This document shows positions 1 through 10,349 of a DNA stretch of 64,000 nucleotides, piece after piece. The stretch covers positions 25,338,189-25,402,188 of the forward strand of contig NC_087064.1 of the NCBI RefSeq assembly GCF_963678635.1, in the 5' to 3' direction. Each line of letters starts with the position of its first letter. The stretch's first letter is position 1. The notes under the pieces are model-generated. The model had not been told where the DNA came from and did no database searches. It saw only the letters and a program-made list of their open reading frames with translations. The position numbers and the translations under genes are program-made. The stretch is from Symsagittifera roscoffensis (Eukaryota > Xenacoelomorpha > Acoela > Convolutidae).

Positions 1-232
1 AGTTTCGACAGTCCAATCTTAGGTCGAATTCCAAAATTTTAGAGACCGATTGATTTTAATAAACTCTAGGATCAAAATCTTTTTATCTGACTGTTTTAAA
101 TAAATTTTAACGAAGTTAAGGTGAAACTGACAAGTGTGATATTCGTGACCTCTTTTCTAGATCCTGATTGATCATTTAATTGCTCACTTGAGTCAAACCG
201 TGAATCAAATCGAATCAAAACCTGGAAAGAGA
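1..232 (+). other. Intercistronic segment of an A-family retroelement
   Basis: This stretch is closely similar to the reverse complement of about 12147-12390, the gap between the macro-domain ORF and the second cistron of the minus-strand element. Shared landmarks include the block around 20-50 (ccaatcttaggtcgaattcc) and the block around 160-185 (cctgattgatcatttaat). It therefore belongs to a separate plus-strand A-family copy whose gag-pol lies to the left of the window. I see no coding sequence in it. Confidence 0.75.
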
Positions 233-799
233 ATGGATAATTTCAACTTGGCCGAATTGAGAACCAAACCAGAGGCTAATCAGTGGCTACATCTAACTCC
301 TCGAGTAGCGGCATTGGGTGCGGATGCTTTTGAGCAAGGCCCGGTAATGATTAAGAAGATCCATGCCTACTTGTTAAAGGAGGTGCACCTGGCGGAGAAT
401 GCTGAAGAAAAGACAGCCGAATTCGTAAACAGAGTGTGCCAAGTTACCTTGGAAACTTTCTGGACTGGGAAGATGAAGGGAGAAGAAGGCATCGAACGGA
501 CTGATAGCATGCTGGAAGGGCTGGGAGCCGGATGGACCGCGACCTTCTTGGCAAAAGTCTACCCGAAACTCTCTCGTTACTTGATAAAGGAATTCCTCCA
601 AGCAGTAGTGGAAGTGTCGATTATGGAACTACTAGCCTTGTTCGTGACGTTTGGAGCAGAGAGCTTCGTGACGGGACCGGTGATACTGCTCACCGAAGGA
701 ATCCAGAACTTGCGGTTAGATGGGCTTCTAACACTGATTGCGATTACCCATGGAAACTTGGGAGGACTGTCCTGCAAACTGACACCTTTTGAAACCTAG
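233..799 (+). CDS. Internally deleted second-cistron ORF of an A-family element
   Basis: The ATG at 233 matches the internal ATG at 12146 of the minus-strand element (both read MDNFNL.EL), so I prefer it to the upstream in-frame TTG. After about nine residues the protein jumps to a block (TKPEANQWLHLTPRVAALG) that in the minus-strand copy lies some 3.3 kb further in, near 8850. The ORF then follows that copy without a break to about 8350, where the minus-strand copy needs several frames. It ends in a short unrelated tail. It is the only uninterrupted copy of this conserved helical block here. No enzyme motif, signal peptide or membrane segment is obvious. It is probably a deletion derivative, and whether it is expressed is unknown. 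Confidence 0.6.
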   Translation: MDNFNLAELRTKPEANQWLHLTPRVAALGADAFEQGPVMIKKIHAYLLKEVHLAENAEEKTAEFVNRVCQVTLETFWTGKMKGEEGIERTDSMLEGLGAGWTATFLAKVYPKLSRYLIKEFLQAVVEVSIMELLALFVTFGAESFVTGPVILLTEGIQNLRLDGLLTLIAITHGNLGGLSCKLTPFET

Positions 800-1050
800 G
801 AGAAAAAGTTTTAAATCAGGACAATAACGTTGGAAGTCAGAAAAAATGTTTTGTTTTAAGTAATATCCTCAAAGTGCAGATTAGTGAATAAAATTAGAAG
901 ACTATAGCAATGTAGTATGATGCCATTTGTATTCTGCAGTGAGTCGATATGACGCGGGTAAAAGTAATTTCGTGCATTTTGTAAATTCTGTTCGGTGACA
1001 CTGTATCATTTTTACGAATTTTGCGAGATTCAATGGGGACATTGACGGGG
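800..1050 (+). other. 3' untranslated region of the plus-strand A-family fragment
   Basis: No ORF is seen. The region is similar to the reverse complement of about 61713-61960 (shared blocks around 795-815 and around 950-1010), which lies in the same position next to a polypurine tract in another copy. This supports reading it as element 3' UTR. Confidence 0.6.
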
Positions 1051-1064
1051 CTGTCCGGGGAGTA
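1051..1064 (+). promoter_or_regulatory. Polypurine tract at the 3' LTR boundary
   Basis: The sequence ctgtccggggagta lies directly before TGTGACATTCG, the inferred LTR start. The same tccggggag core precedes the inferred LTR start of the B element (55016-55024) and, on the minus strand, of another A-family copy (61697-61712). In LTR retrotransposons a purine tract at this position primes plus-strand DNA synthesis. The core is only partly purine, so the exact limits are inferred. Confidence 0.6.
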
Positions 1065-2385
1065 TGTGACATTCGACCAGAATGGACGAAAATGCAGTTT
1101 CGAGTTTTTAGCAGCGAACTATCCGAATTGGCGGTTTTGAAGGATTAAGAGCGTTATTCAGACGATTAGACAAATCGTGAAGGCTGAAGGATTCGGAAAT
1201 TCCTAAATTTCAAAAATTCGAAATGATGACGTAATAATTCTGAGAAACGTCAAAAAACGGCCATTTTGGAGAAAAACCAAAATAGAGACAGAACAACAAT
1301 AGTTGCGACGACGACAACAACGAGAAAATTGAGAATCAGAATCGGAGAAAAGCAGAAGTAGCAGAGACCGCTCCGAGTTGCAACTATTGTGCCGCTACAA
1401 TAGTTGCAAGGCCGTTGCGAACAACGGTGAAGGATAGAAGACAGCCTTCCGGAAGGAAAATAAGGGTCTTATTTCCCCAGATTCAAGCATCCGGAGGGGT
1501 CTCGAGACTGGAACTCATATCTTTTTATACAAACTTTTAGCTTCCCTATTATGTCCTGAATTGAATTTAAAAAACATCTGAATTCATTTTACGAGGATGA
1601 GTTGGGGGGGAAGGGTTGATCCATCTTCGATGGAGATGATGATTTTTATCTACTGGACAAAAACAATCGTAATATAAAAAGTAGTAGTAGCCCTGTTTTT
1701 AGGAGTGACCTCGTGGTCTGGGGACTGAGACCCAGCCATGAGCTCACTATTTTTGCAAGTAATTAAGTTAATTTGAGCGTTCTGGTCGAAGCCGGATAAC
1801 AGTAACGTTTTTGTCGACCCGATGTTGAAAAGATCACCGAAAGAACTGGCTTGGTAGAGACGGTGAAAAGCATGTAGAGCTCTGTTTAGACGTTGGCCAG
1901 TCGTCTGAGAACCTAGCTTATTTTTCCGTCGATATGAACTTCCGGGCGAATGTTACACTGATATAACAGATCTGCGACTAACGAGAGAAATTATAGTTGA
2001 AAATATTAGCGGATGAGCAGTTCGAATTGTAACGATTGTGCAGCTACAACCGTTATGGAGCAACTCCCGAGAAAGAGGAGGGCTGCTGGGAGGATTTTGC
2101 TGCACTTCCTGGTCGTCGAAAAGACATCTCTTCGGCCGGAATCAAGAATCCGGAAGGCTTTCGGCAACAGACTAAATAATTGATTTTAACAACTTTTAGC
2201 TTCCTGGTATGTCCTGAATTGAATTAAATAACATCAAGTTCATTTACAGATGATGAGAAGCCAGGAATCGAGGGAAAGGGTTGATCCATCTCTGATGGAT
2301 ATAAGGATTTTTATCTGTTGAGTAAAAACAGTAGTAATATGATAAGTAAATAGTAGCCCTGTTTTCAGGAGTGACCTCGTGGTGT
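1065..2385 (+). repeat. A-family LTR, forward orientation, left arm of a foldback
   Basis: The LTR starts at TGTGACATTCGACC directly after the polypurine tract. Much of 1065-1952 matches the reverse complement of about 24560-25245 and of 2395-3168. The part from about 1990 to 2385 is instead most like 26740-27120, so this arm is a mosaic or a different LTR subtype. It carries no gene. Short antisense ORFs here are chance. Confidence 0.65.
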
Positions 2386-3168
2386 TGTAACTTTCGTCCG
2401 GAAGTACATATCGACGGAAAATAAAGCTTGGTTGTAAAACAACTGGCCAGCGTCTAAACAAAGCTCTACATGCTTTTCACTGTCTCTACCAAAGCCAGTT
2501 ATTTTGGTGGTCTTTCTAACATCGGGTTGACAAAAACGTTGCTGCTTTCGGGTTCGGTCAAAACACTCAAATTAACTAGATTACATGCAGAAATAGTGAG
2601 CTCATGGCTGGGTCTCAGTATCCCCAGACCACGAGGTCACTCTTAAAAACAGGGCTACTACTATTCGTAATATTACTATTGCTTTTGTTCAGTAGATAAA
2701 AATCATCATCTCCATCGAAGATGGATCAACCCTTTCCCTTAACTCCTAGCTTCTCATCGTCAGAAAATGAATTCAGATGTTTAATAAATTCAATTCAGGA
2801 CATAATTTGGAAGCTAAAACTTGAATAAAATGGTTTAAGTTCCAGTCCCGAGACCCCTCCGGATTCTTGAATCCGGGGAAATAACACCCTTATCTCCTCT
2901 CAGGAAAGCTGGTTTCTACCCATCAACGTTGTTGTGAATGGCCTTGCAACGATTGTAGCGACACAATTGTTGCAGCTCGGAGTGGTCTCTGCTAACACTC
3001 TGTCGTACTTTTGTTTTTCTCTCTATGATCGTAGTTGTTTTCGCAACGTATCTCGTTGTTCTGTTTTTATTTTGGATTTCTTCCGAAATGGCCGTTTTTG
3101 ACGTTTTTCAGAAGTGTGATCAGCCTTCACGATTTGTTCAATCGTCTGAATAACACTGTTATTTAAAA
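1140..3168. repeat. Large inverted repeat formed by two A-family LTRs facing each other
   Basis: The left arm (about 1140-1952) and right arm (about 2395-3168) are reverse complements with scattered mismatches. They share the block ending in gaataac, the ggccttgcaacgattgtag block, the gacctcgtggtctgggg block and the cgtcgatatgaacttcc block. About 440 bases separate the arms. Two elements lying tail to tail (plus-strand fragment on the left, minus-strand element on the right) explain the geometry. Confidence 0.7.
2386..3168 (-). repeat. 3' LTR of the minus-strand A element, truncated at its start
   Basis: This aligns in the same direction with about 24560-25160 of the 5' LTR. The first roughly 110 bases of the LTR (minus sense) and any polypurine tract are missing: at 3168 the LTR sequence passes straight into element 3' UTR. 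The other end is lost at the foldback junction near 2386. Confidence 0.6.
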
Positions 3169-3399
3169 ATACTCTCCACTCAAGCCTTTCTAAATAAATA
3201 GTAAGTGTCTCTAAAGCCACTAAGTAAAATCAAAATGCAAATTTATAAATACAACAAATTCTTTAATGTTCAAAACTCAACTAAATGTTTTCTTTCAGTT
3301 TCAATTAGAACTTCGTTGCTTAGTTTCTCACTTGAGTTTTTTGTCACACATCTAAAACAATTCTGAGTTTTAACTTCTTCCCTTTCGTCACTTCTTTGT
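3169..3399 (-). other. 3' UTR of the A element
   Basis: This is AT-rich and has no supported ORF. It is similar in the same direction to about 62200-62400 (shared tctccactcaa near 3174 and 62202), which occupies the same place in another minus-strand A-family copy. Confidence 0.55.
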
Positions 3400-4496
3400 T
3401 TCTACTTTTTTCGTCGTTTAGAAGTTCTAAAACTTCTAAATTCTTCTAACTCGTTTCTTTTTGCATCTTGTTCTTCGGCCATTTGTCAATGCTCCATCTC
3501 CTCCTGCGATATTGACTCTGCACTTTCAGTCCCTGTGTCTTTCAACACATCGGTAGCTATTCTGACGCTGTTGGAAGCAGTCCTACAACACTTTTGCTCT
3601 TCTACCCTTTGTTTACAACAAGGTAGGGGGTCAACGTTAGATTCTCTGTTCCTGCAGAAGCTGCTGTGGAGACAAAATGTCCCGTTTCTCTCCAAATCTT
3701 TCTTCAACATCTCTTCTTTCTCCCTTCCATCACGTTCACTCATCCTGGAGAATCTTTTTACGGCAGTGGTCACTGCATTCCGATGAGTTACAAAAGCTCG
3801 CTTGATAGCTCCTGCTCCAAATCCCAGCTGATACGTACTGTACTCTCTGCCGTGCTTCGACATATGATTCTTGGCATATTCGTACAACCATGCAGTCATG
3901 TTGGCTCTAAACCATGGCATCAGTCGTTTTTTTGCCCATATCTTTTTCACTTCCATCGGAATGCTCAGAATCTTGCATATTGTCTCAAAAAGATCTAAAT
4001 CTTTTAGACAATTCAATTTCTGCAATTGTTCTTTCGTTGGTGCCTCCTGTCTATTGTTCTCCTTCACTTGAGCTTCCAGACATCGTATCGCCATCATAAC
4101 TCCCACTATCACTATCGTTATGGGCCCTGATGAGTCTGGTAAACCCATGGAGAGCAGCTCTCCACAGTCCCAGATCAACACCAGATTACTACGCGTGGGG
4201 TACCACCATGTTTGCAGCAAGCAATGGCAGGGAAACTCATCATGTGTTAACATGATGCTTCTCCAATTCCGCTTTCCCGAAGCTTCCAGTAGTGGTTCCA
4301 CATCCATCATCAGTCGGTGGACTTCATCATTCTCATCTACTAGGTTGTAATCCGTAACGGTTGATCCTCTCTGTTGATCCTCTCTCTTTGTCTCGCTAGT
4401 CTTACGCATTTTGGCACCGAGAAGGCCTGATCCACGATCGTTCTCGTACATTTCACATCCACAGCTACGAAATGCACTGGGTATCTGCTCTTGCAC
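3400..4496 (-). pseudogene. Second cistron, C-terminal block with LTHxExxCHC motif
   Basis: The main frame runs 4496-3486. A short ORF at 3485-3405 (starting MAEEQDAKRN) follows in another frame and matches a decayed minus-strand segment near 62400-62460. The core (LTHDEFPCHCLLQT, then SNLVLIWDCGE) is clearly homologous to the plus-strand B copy at 50166-51134 (LTHGECSCHCLAQT, then SNLCLIWDVEE). A second shared block (HRNAVTTAVKR here, HRNAITTGWKR in B) lies about 130 residues further on. Conservation between two diverged elements shows it is a real domain. The His/Cys cluster suggests metal binding, but I do not recognise the family. Confidence 0.65.
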
Positions 4497-5288
4497 ATTG
4501 AAGCTAATTTCGATCCCACCAAATATCGCGCTCCCGATGGTCTGCGATAAGTTTCACTGTGTCGGATGTTCATTTCCGCCTCGATCGCTTCCCTCAATTT
4601 TCCTATGTGCTTTTTCTCAGTCTGCAAAACTCCTACGAACACTTCTACACTGATGGCCGTGACCATCTCATGTTTCTGTTCTAGAATCAATAGTGACTCT
4701 AAAGAACCAAACATGCTGTAGAATCCTAGTGCAGTCACTAGATTCACCTCGGTTCCTCCATGGCAATCTGCGATCAGCTCCGTTTCCGTTTTCAAACAAT
4801 ATTGTCAACTGCTTGTGTTGTTTATCCAGGGTTTTCACGCAATCTAGGTCTCCACAAACGTGACCATCCAGTCCACAGACTTCTGCCAGACAGCTACCAG
4901 GTTTAACCCAGTCCTCTGGTCCCCAGCCAGTCAAGCCTACCTTGTCTTCTTCGTTGCTCCTAGAGGCTGTTGTCATCACGTTATAGAAGATATTGAGATC
5001 ACGTAGATTACAGTCTGAAATTAGTTCCCTCTGTACATCTTGCGTTGCATGTAGTATCGAATCAGCGTTGGGACTCGGACACCATGATGGTTTCATCAGT
5101 TCCCATACCACCATCAAGCTCGTTCTCAGTAATTCATCTGAGAATCCCAATCCAAACTCTACTCGTTTCTCGGATTCTGGCACGGAAGATGCAGTCACCT
5201 TTTCCTCCAATACTAGTCCCAGCCTGGTCTGCTCATTAGCAGCGCTTCTTATCGTTGCAATTCTAGACGTCCAGAATCTTAGTAACAC
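4340..5288 (-). pseudogene. Second cistron, unrecognised block with frameshift
   Basis: Two overlapping frames (5288-4668 and 4795-4340) look like one coding segment broken near 4790. The upstream part is leucine- and acid-rich with cysteines near its end (CLAEVCGLDGHVCGDLDC). The downstream part (TELIADCHGGTEVNLVTALG, later YPVHFVAVDVKC) leads into the LTHxExxCHC block. I recognise no domain, signal peptide or membrane helix. Assignment to the cistron rests on strand, spacing and continuity with its neighbours. Confidence 0.5.
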
Positions 5289-5438
5289 TGCTTGCTCGTA
5301 ATCAAAGAAGCAATCGCGTATGTCTTCATTTAGGAATGGAATGTACGCTATTATATGATTCCTGACACGTAACTGTAGGACTTCTTCCTGATCGGTCCAC
5401 AGTATTCACTGGATTTCGGCATTGCTCCCATAGATTCC

Positions 5439-5873
5439 TTAGTGAGCCTCAGCTCTTTGTTTGAGAATCTCATGATTTCGTCTATTTTCCTCATGGGTTC
5501 TAGCTCCATAAGGTTCTTTTGTGTTCACCCTCATTGGTTTGCTTTGATGCACGTCCAGCAGTGCTAGCGAGAGTAAGGCTAAAGCTGGCACTGAAAATTG
5601 CTCTATCATGAACCGGATGAAACAGAGAGCGTCTCTCCGCTTCGCGCACGCTACTGCTATTCCTTCTTGGATTATAAGATCCTTCATGCTCGTCATCAGG
5701 AATACCTTGTCTTTCTTTGATCTTTTCCTTTCTTCTGAATCATTTTCCCCACTAGTCAGTCCGATCATGCACCAGGCGAACCGCAGCTGTAGTTCAGTTC
5801 TCACGCAAGGTTCTGCTATCAGAGCTTGTATCTTCGGCGTGGTCCTCATTTCTTCCTCGAAGTACCGTAACAC
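5439..5873 (-). pseudogene. Second cistron, short unrecognised block
   Basis: This 144-codon frame lies between the NLS-bearing block and the cysteine-containing block. It is mixed helical and basic (EERKRSKKDK) and has no motif I recognise. It overlaps no convincing competing ORF, since the plus-strand frame at 5608-5994 is its mirror. It probably belongs to the same long coding region, with frame breaks on both sides (about 5430 and 5880). Confidence 0.45.
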
Positions 5874-5882
5874 TACTGCTTT

Positions 5883-7154
5883 TCATGGAAGGCTCCCCGA
5901 CTGCTCAATCGTCTCTGCCTGCATCTCAGACGATGCTAGAGTCCCATATGCCTTCTGCTTGAGGGTGGTGCCTTGCATCATGGTCTCCAGATAACCTTCC
6001 AATGCACTTTTGTCTTCCAGAGCCATTAAGTGTCCTCTGGGCGAGTTTCTGTACTCCAACATCTCCATGTATCCAACGGCGGGTTCTTCTATTGATACAG
6101 TCTCCGACAGTGTCAGTCGGTTATATTCCACTGGGACTAGTTGTCCTACGACACTTCCCTTTCCGTTGTTCATGGGAGACGGTTTAAATTCTTTCATGGT
6201 ACTCTCCCCACATTGGCTGAGTTTTTCCATTTCCAATGTTGCTCCAGTCAGTGTGCGGTCACTCCGTCTGGACTTATAACCTGTTGATTTTATCCCTGCC
6301 ATGAGAATGGGTGGCACCATCGCTACATCAGCCAACATTCTGTCTGTGCCAGGCAATCGATCATCACCTTGTCCCAAATCCATAGCTTCGTCGACTCGTT
6401 TTCTTTTCGCTGAGTTGACAGCTTTTATCGAGATTTCAGAATCCACCTTAGTCTTTCGCGCTTTCCTCAATACCATTTTGCTGCCCAGCTTCATCTTCAT
6501 TTCTTTGATTATATCAATCACCAATTTCGATCGCATCGTTCTTTTCCTGGTTCTCGTCAGATCTATCACTTCTCCTTTATCTTCTTGCGGCGTCATCTTG
6601 ATAGGAGAGTTTGCTTCACTTTCGTCAGTGGCTGAGTCGATAAACAACTCACTCAATCTCCCTTCGCATTCGTCGAGTTTGTCAAGTATTTCCCGCATTA
6701 GTGGTCGGTTGAGACCTACTTTCAGAATGGACTGGGTTCCGTAGCTCTGAACTACTGTCCAGACTTCTTCCATAAAGGCCACTCTGTCCAATCTACATAC
6801 CGTCGTATTTTCATGGTCTCGGTGATGCACCTCGTACTCTTCTTTGGGTAACGTTCCCAAGAAGGGTACTCTGGCAGCGCCTTCTATCCTTCTTCTCCTT
6901 GGTGATTCCATAAGGAGTCGTTGTTCTCTGTCTTTAGAATTGCCCGGAGAGCTGCTCTCCGGCAAATCCCGGTTCATTTCCACAAAAACCGACGGAGGTT
7001 CCAGTTTCGAAGTACCTTCGTTTGCTGGTTCAGTCGTTTCCAACGCGTCTGCGTTGTTTTCAAAGTCACTGGATAAATTGAAATATTGGCTGGATATTCC
7101 TCCTGTCGATGCTTTATCGTCCTCCTTCTCTACTTGATCGGGATCCTCTTGCAT
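5883..7154 (-). pseudogene. Second cistron, acidic/basic disordered region with SIM-like and NLS-like motifs
   Basis: This is the longest open frame of the second cistron (423 codons). It is rich in Glu, Ser, Lys and Arg and looks disordered. About half way it contains EVIDLTRTRKR, whose VIDLT core matches the SUMO-interacting motif consensus, followed directly by basic residues. A second basic cluster (AKRKRVDEA) resembles a monopartite nuclear localisation signal. These are short motifs and could be chance. If real they would place the protein in the nucleus. The N-terminal part has serine- and proline-rich linkers (PESSSPGNSKDREQR). No catalytic domain is recognised. Confidence 0.55.
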
Positions 7155-7399
7155 AGGTTCTTCCGATCTACGGCTTCCTCCCTGCCCATCATCTCCTTCT
7201 GATCTATCTTTCGAATTTGAGGGCCCTTGCTCTTCCGTTCTGGCCCCTTCCGGAAATTTCGGTATGACTAGCCTGCCCGCGGACTGATCTTTCTCCTCTC
7301 CATAGACTAATTTGATCTCCTCTTAGCCGAAGGGTGCTAGGAAGGTTCTCGTCTGTAGCGCTCCTCCCACTGTTAACTCTGGTTTCACACTCGTCAAAA

Positions 7400-7813
7400 T
7401 CAGGGAGGCCTCAGGTAATTCAGCTCTGCCTCCATCCTCATAGGCGCCGAAATCAGTTCTGCCCATTCCTTGTCAAATGCTCCCTGCTTCGGAGTCGCGG
7501 CATTGCGTTTTCGCCTTCTCGTCGCTTGATCTCTGTAAGCAAATCGCGTGTTCTGTAACACTGCGGCATTCCTGCCCACAAAACAAGGAACCATCGTTTC
7601 CGAGAATTTCGCTACCCTCCTTTCATTGGTCTCAAACACTCTCAGCCTAGGAGTTTGCACTACGGAGACTGCTCCGAGCAACATCCTTCTTATCAGAGGG
7701 AATTCAGGGATTTCCTCTGGCAGCTTCTTGTAATCACCCCAGCCTTTTGTCTCTTCTCTCACTTTATGATATGCCGTAGTGAGACGAGGAATTCTTGTTA
7801 TCTCACCATTCAT
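7400..7813 (-). pseudogene. Second cistron, conserved-looking basic block
   Basis: This is a 137-codon frame (TRIPRLTTAYHKVREETKGW, then EFPLIRRMLLGAVSVVQTPR). It has the even composition of a folded protein. It sits between the helical block at 9106-7996 and the disordered region at 7154-5883, with frame breaks on each side. The interval 7155-7399 is probably degraded linker. Function unknown. Confidence 0.5.
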
Positions 7814-7995
7814 CTTGCCATAGGGCCTTAGATTCCAGAGCTACGGAAACACTTCAATGTGCCCTCTCTCCACTTCTCCCATACGATCACGAAAGTGATC
7901 GTCGAAGTTGACGACCGTCATTTCTGGCTCTGATATCTTTCCAAACAACAGATCTTCGCTCATGAGTTCTCTCAATACGTTCAGCTCACACCAGT

Positions 7996-9106
7996 TCAGC
8001 ACACACGCGTCCGCTGCTGATGGTTCAGGTGCAGGACCGACCTCCTATATGCTTCCACCTTAACATCAGGGAACGCAAACGTGACTGCTGGTCCATAGAT
8101 TACCGTGGCTCCTCTGATCAGTGCTAAGGGGTTGTTCCTCATAGCGTAGCTTAGATCCGTTAGCAGGGGTCGTCTCGCATCTTCTTTCCTCGCAATCGTC
8201 TCAACCTCTCCTGTTCCAAAGCGATTCTGCTGCAGGAGGTACTGGATAAGACTATGTCTCAATCTCTTATCTTGTTCCAAGAATCCGTGGCCTTCTTCAC
8301 GTCAAATTTCTTCATGTTCTTTCTCATCTGCTCTGGGTTACGCGTCAAATTCATCAGTCCTCCCAAGTTTCCAGGCGTTATTGCAATCAACGTTAGAAGT
8401 CCATCTAATTGCAGGTTCTGAATTCCTTCGGTGAGCAGCACAACCGGTCATTTTACGAAGTTTTCTGCTCCAAACGTCACGAAAAAGGCTAGTATTTCGA
8501 CGATTGATACGTCCACTACTGCTTGGAGAAATTCTTTTATCAAATATCGAGAGAGTTTTGGGTAGACGCGGTCCATCCGTCTCCCAGCCCTTCCAGCATG
8601 CTATCAGTCCGTTCAAAGCCTTCATCTCCCTACACCTTCTTAGTCCAAAAAGTTTCCAGGGTAACTTGACACACTCTGTTTATAAACTCGGCTGCCTTCT
8701 CCTCGGCATTTTCGGCCATATTCAGCTCCTTCAACAGGTAGGCATGGATCTTCCTGATCATCACTGGGCCTTGGTCAAAAGCATCCGCACCCAACGCCGC
8801 TACTCGAGGAGGTAGGTGTAGCCACTGGTTAGCCTCTGGCTTGGTTCTCAAAACCATTGCTTCCAAGTGAGCTCTGGTATCCTTGGAGTTCTTTCCTCTC
8901 TCTCCTTCCTCCTTTATGTCCATTCCTCGGAACCATAAATCATTCGACATCGCCACAATTACTCGATGGTCGTCATCTATTCCTGGCTTCAACTTGAGCT
9001 GTCGACTGAAGTTGGACAGTTCCAACCCCAGCATTTCGTTCAACACTAGCATGTGCAGTGAATGGTCCTTGAATCCTCTCATCGCATTCGAGAACTCCGA
9101 CCACAC
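7996..9106 (-). pseudogene. Second cistron, helical block shared with the ORF at 233-799
   Basis: Frames 9106-8630, 8625-8338, 8441-8259 and 8280-7996 together cover a block whose middle (LRTKPEANQWLHLPPRVAAL through GNLGGL) is nearly identical to the intact plus-strand ORF at 233-799. That comparison shows the breaks near 8630 and 8450 are mutations. The block begins with MWSEFSNAMRGFKDHSLHML and continues past the shared part with KKFDVKKATDSWNKIRD. It is likely an all-alpha structural domain. Family not recognised. Confidence 0.6.
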
Positions 9107-9112
9107 CGCAGG

Positions 9113-10130
9113 TTATTCAGCCCTGAGTGATCTCAGGTTCACCATTTCTATCTCGCCGCGATTTGGGGCCGATATGATCACATCATATTTCCCTTCCGAG
9201 AGCAAAGCCACAATCGCATACACGAACTTTAGTCCATCCGGGAGACGTGCATACCCCGGAGACAGCGCGAACACGGCTCTCGGTGTTATCTTGGTGAAGG
9301 AAACTTCTTTCAGGGTATCCACTACTTCACCCATTGACTCGAGGATATCTTTTATCGCTGGCCATACAGCGGCTTTGGCTGTCGTAGGCTCTCTGAGTCT
9401 GCTCAGGAAACCTCTGCTGTGTAGATGGTCATTGATGCCAGCGAGCACGATTGTGATTGGGTTCATATCTGTCTCACTTTGCAATCCGATCGCCATCGAC
9501 ACGGACTGTGTTAGATCCAGGTCGACCGCTGCCAACATTATTACATCAGGCCAAAACAGAGACTTCGAGGTATACACAAAGTCTGAATTCGCGACTATCA
9601 TGATCTTGGCCTTCCTCATTTCCACTTTGTCGTATGCAGCAAAAGATGGTCTCATCTTTCTTTATCGCCTGCAACCCACCGTATCTCTGAACATCACCTT
9701 CCTGATTCACTTGTTTCGGGTACGATCTTTCTTTCACATGGCACGGGGGTGCTTTCACCTGCCTGAACATCTTCACATGTTGTCCAATTGGCGCCCTCGT
9801 TATCAGGAATCTCCCAGGTCTCTCTTCTCGATTTCCTTTATCGTGATTCAGTTTCACGCCTTCTAACGGTCTTGCATTCACTGGACCCATTGTATTGTTC
9901 GAGGGCAGTCTCTCTAGGTCGGCAAACCTGAAGGCAGTTGTAGAGCTGAATTTTATGCCAGCAGCTATCAACCAGTCCACTCCTGTTATCGAGTACAGTC
10001 CGCTGACAGATAACCTCGCTCCATTCAACATCCTCATGGCATCTGCTGCAAAGCTCACCGTCTGAAGATTCAGTTTCATCAGATCATCCTTATATATGTG
10101 CCAGGGAGAAGGTATGGGCCTCGACCACAT
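9113..10130 (-). pseudogene. Second cistron, block with AGINDHLHSRGFLSRL; possible divergent SGNH-like fold
   Basis: Frames 10130-9546 and 9655-9113 overlap and mark a frameshift near 9650. The second frame has alternating strands and helices: IMIVANSDFVY, NPITIVLAGINDHLHS, TPRAVFALSPGYARLP, KYDVIISAPNR. A beta strand ending in GxND followed by a helix resembles block III of SGNH hydrolases, but block I is at best VANSDF and no His block is clear. The first frame may be a processing or linker region. I treat the SGNH idea as speculation. The conserved look of AGINDHLHSRG makes a real domain likely. Confidence 0.5.
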
Positions 10131-10349
10131 CAGAGAGCTCCCGTTTGGGCGTCGCTCCTCTCGACAGGTGCTCGTCGTCTCTGATCTCGTATCCTATCTA
10201 GAGGTGCTGATCGTTTCCGCTGTCGAGTTGACAGGCCCTAGTCTTCGTCCAGGATTGATGATTCTTCTCAAAGGCGCTTCCCGCAATCAATCGTGAACGC
10301 CGTTCTTTGCCCGGGTTCGCTAGAGCTTTGCGGCCTATAGATGGGACCG

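Noticed and set aside
6301-6744. 147-codon hydrophobic plus-strand ORF
   Set aside because: It is antisense to the minus-strand frame 7154-5883. Its hydrophobic look comes from reading Glu/Lys-rich codons backwards.
8883-9866. 327-codon plus-strand ORF
   Set aside because: It lies antisense to the minus-strand second cistron (10130-9113), which has conserved motifs and matches another copy. The plus frame is a mirror of that coding strand.
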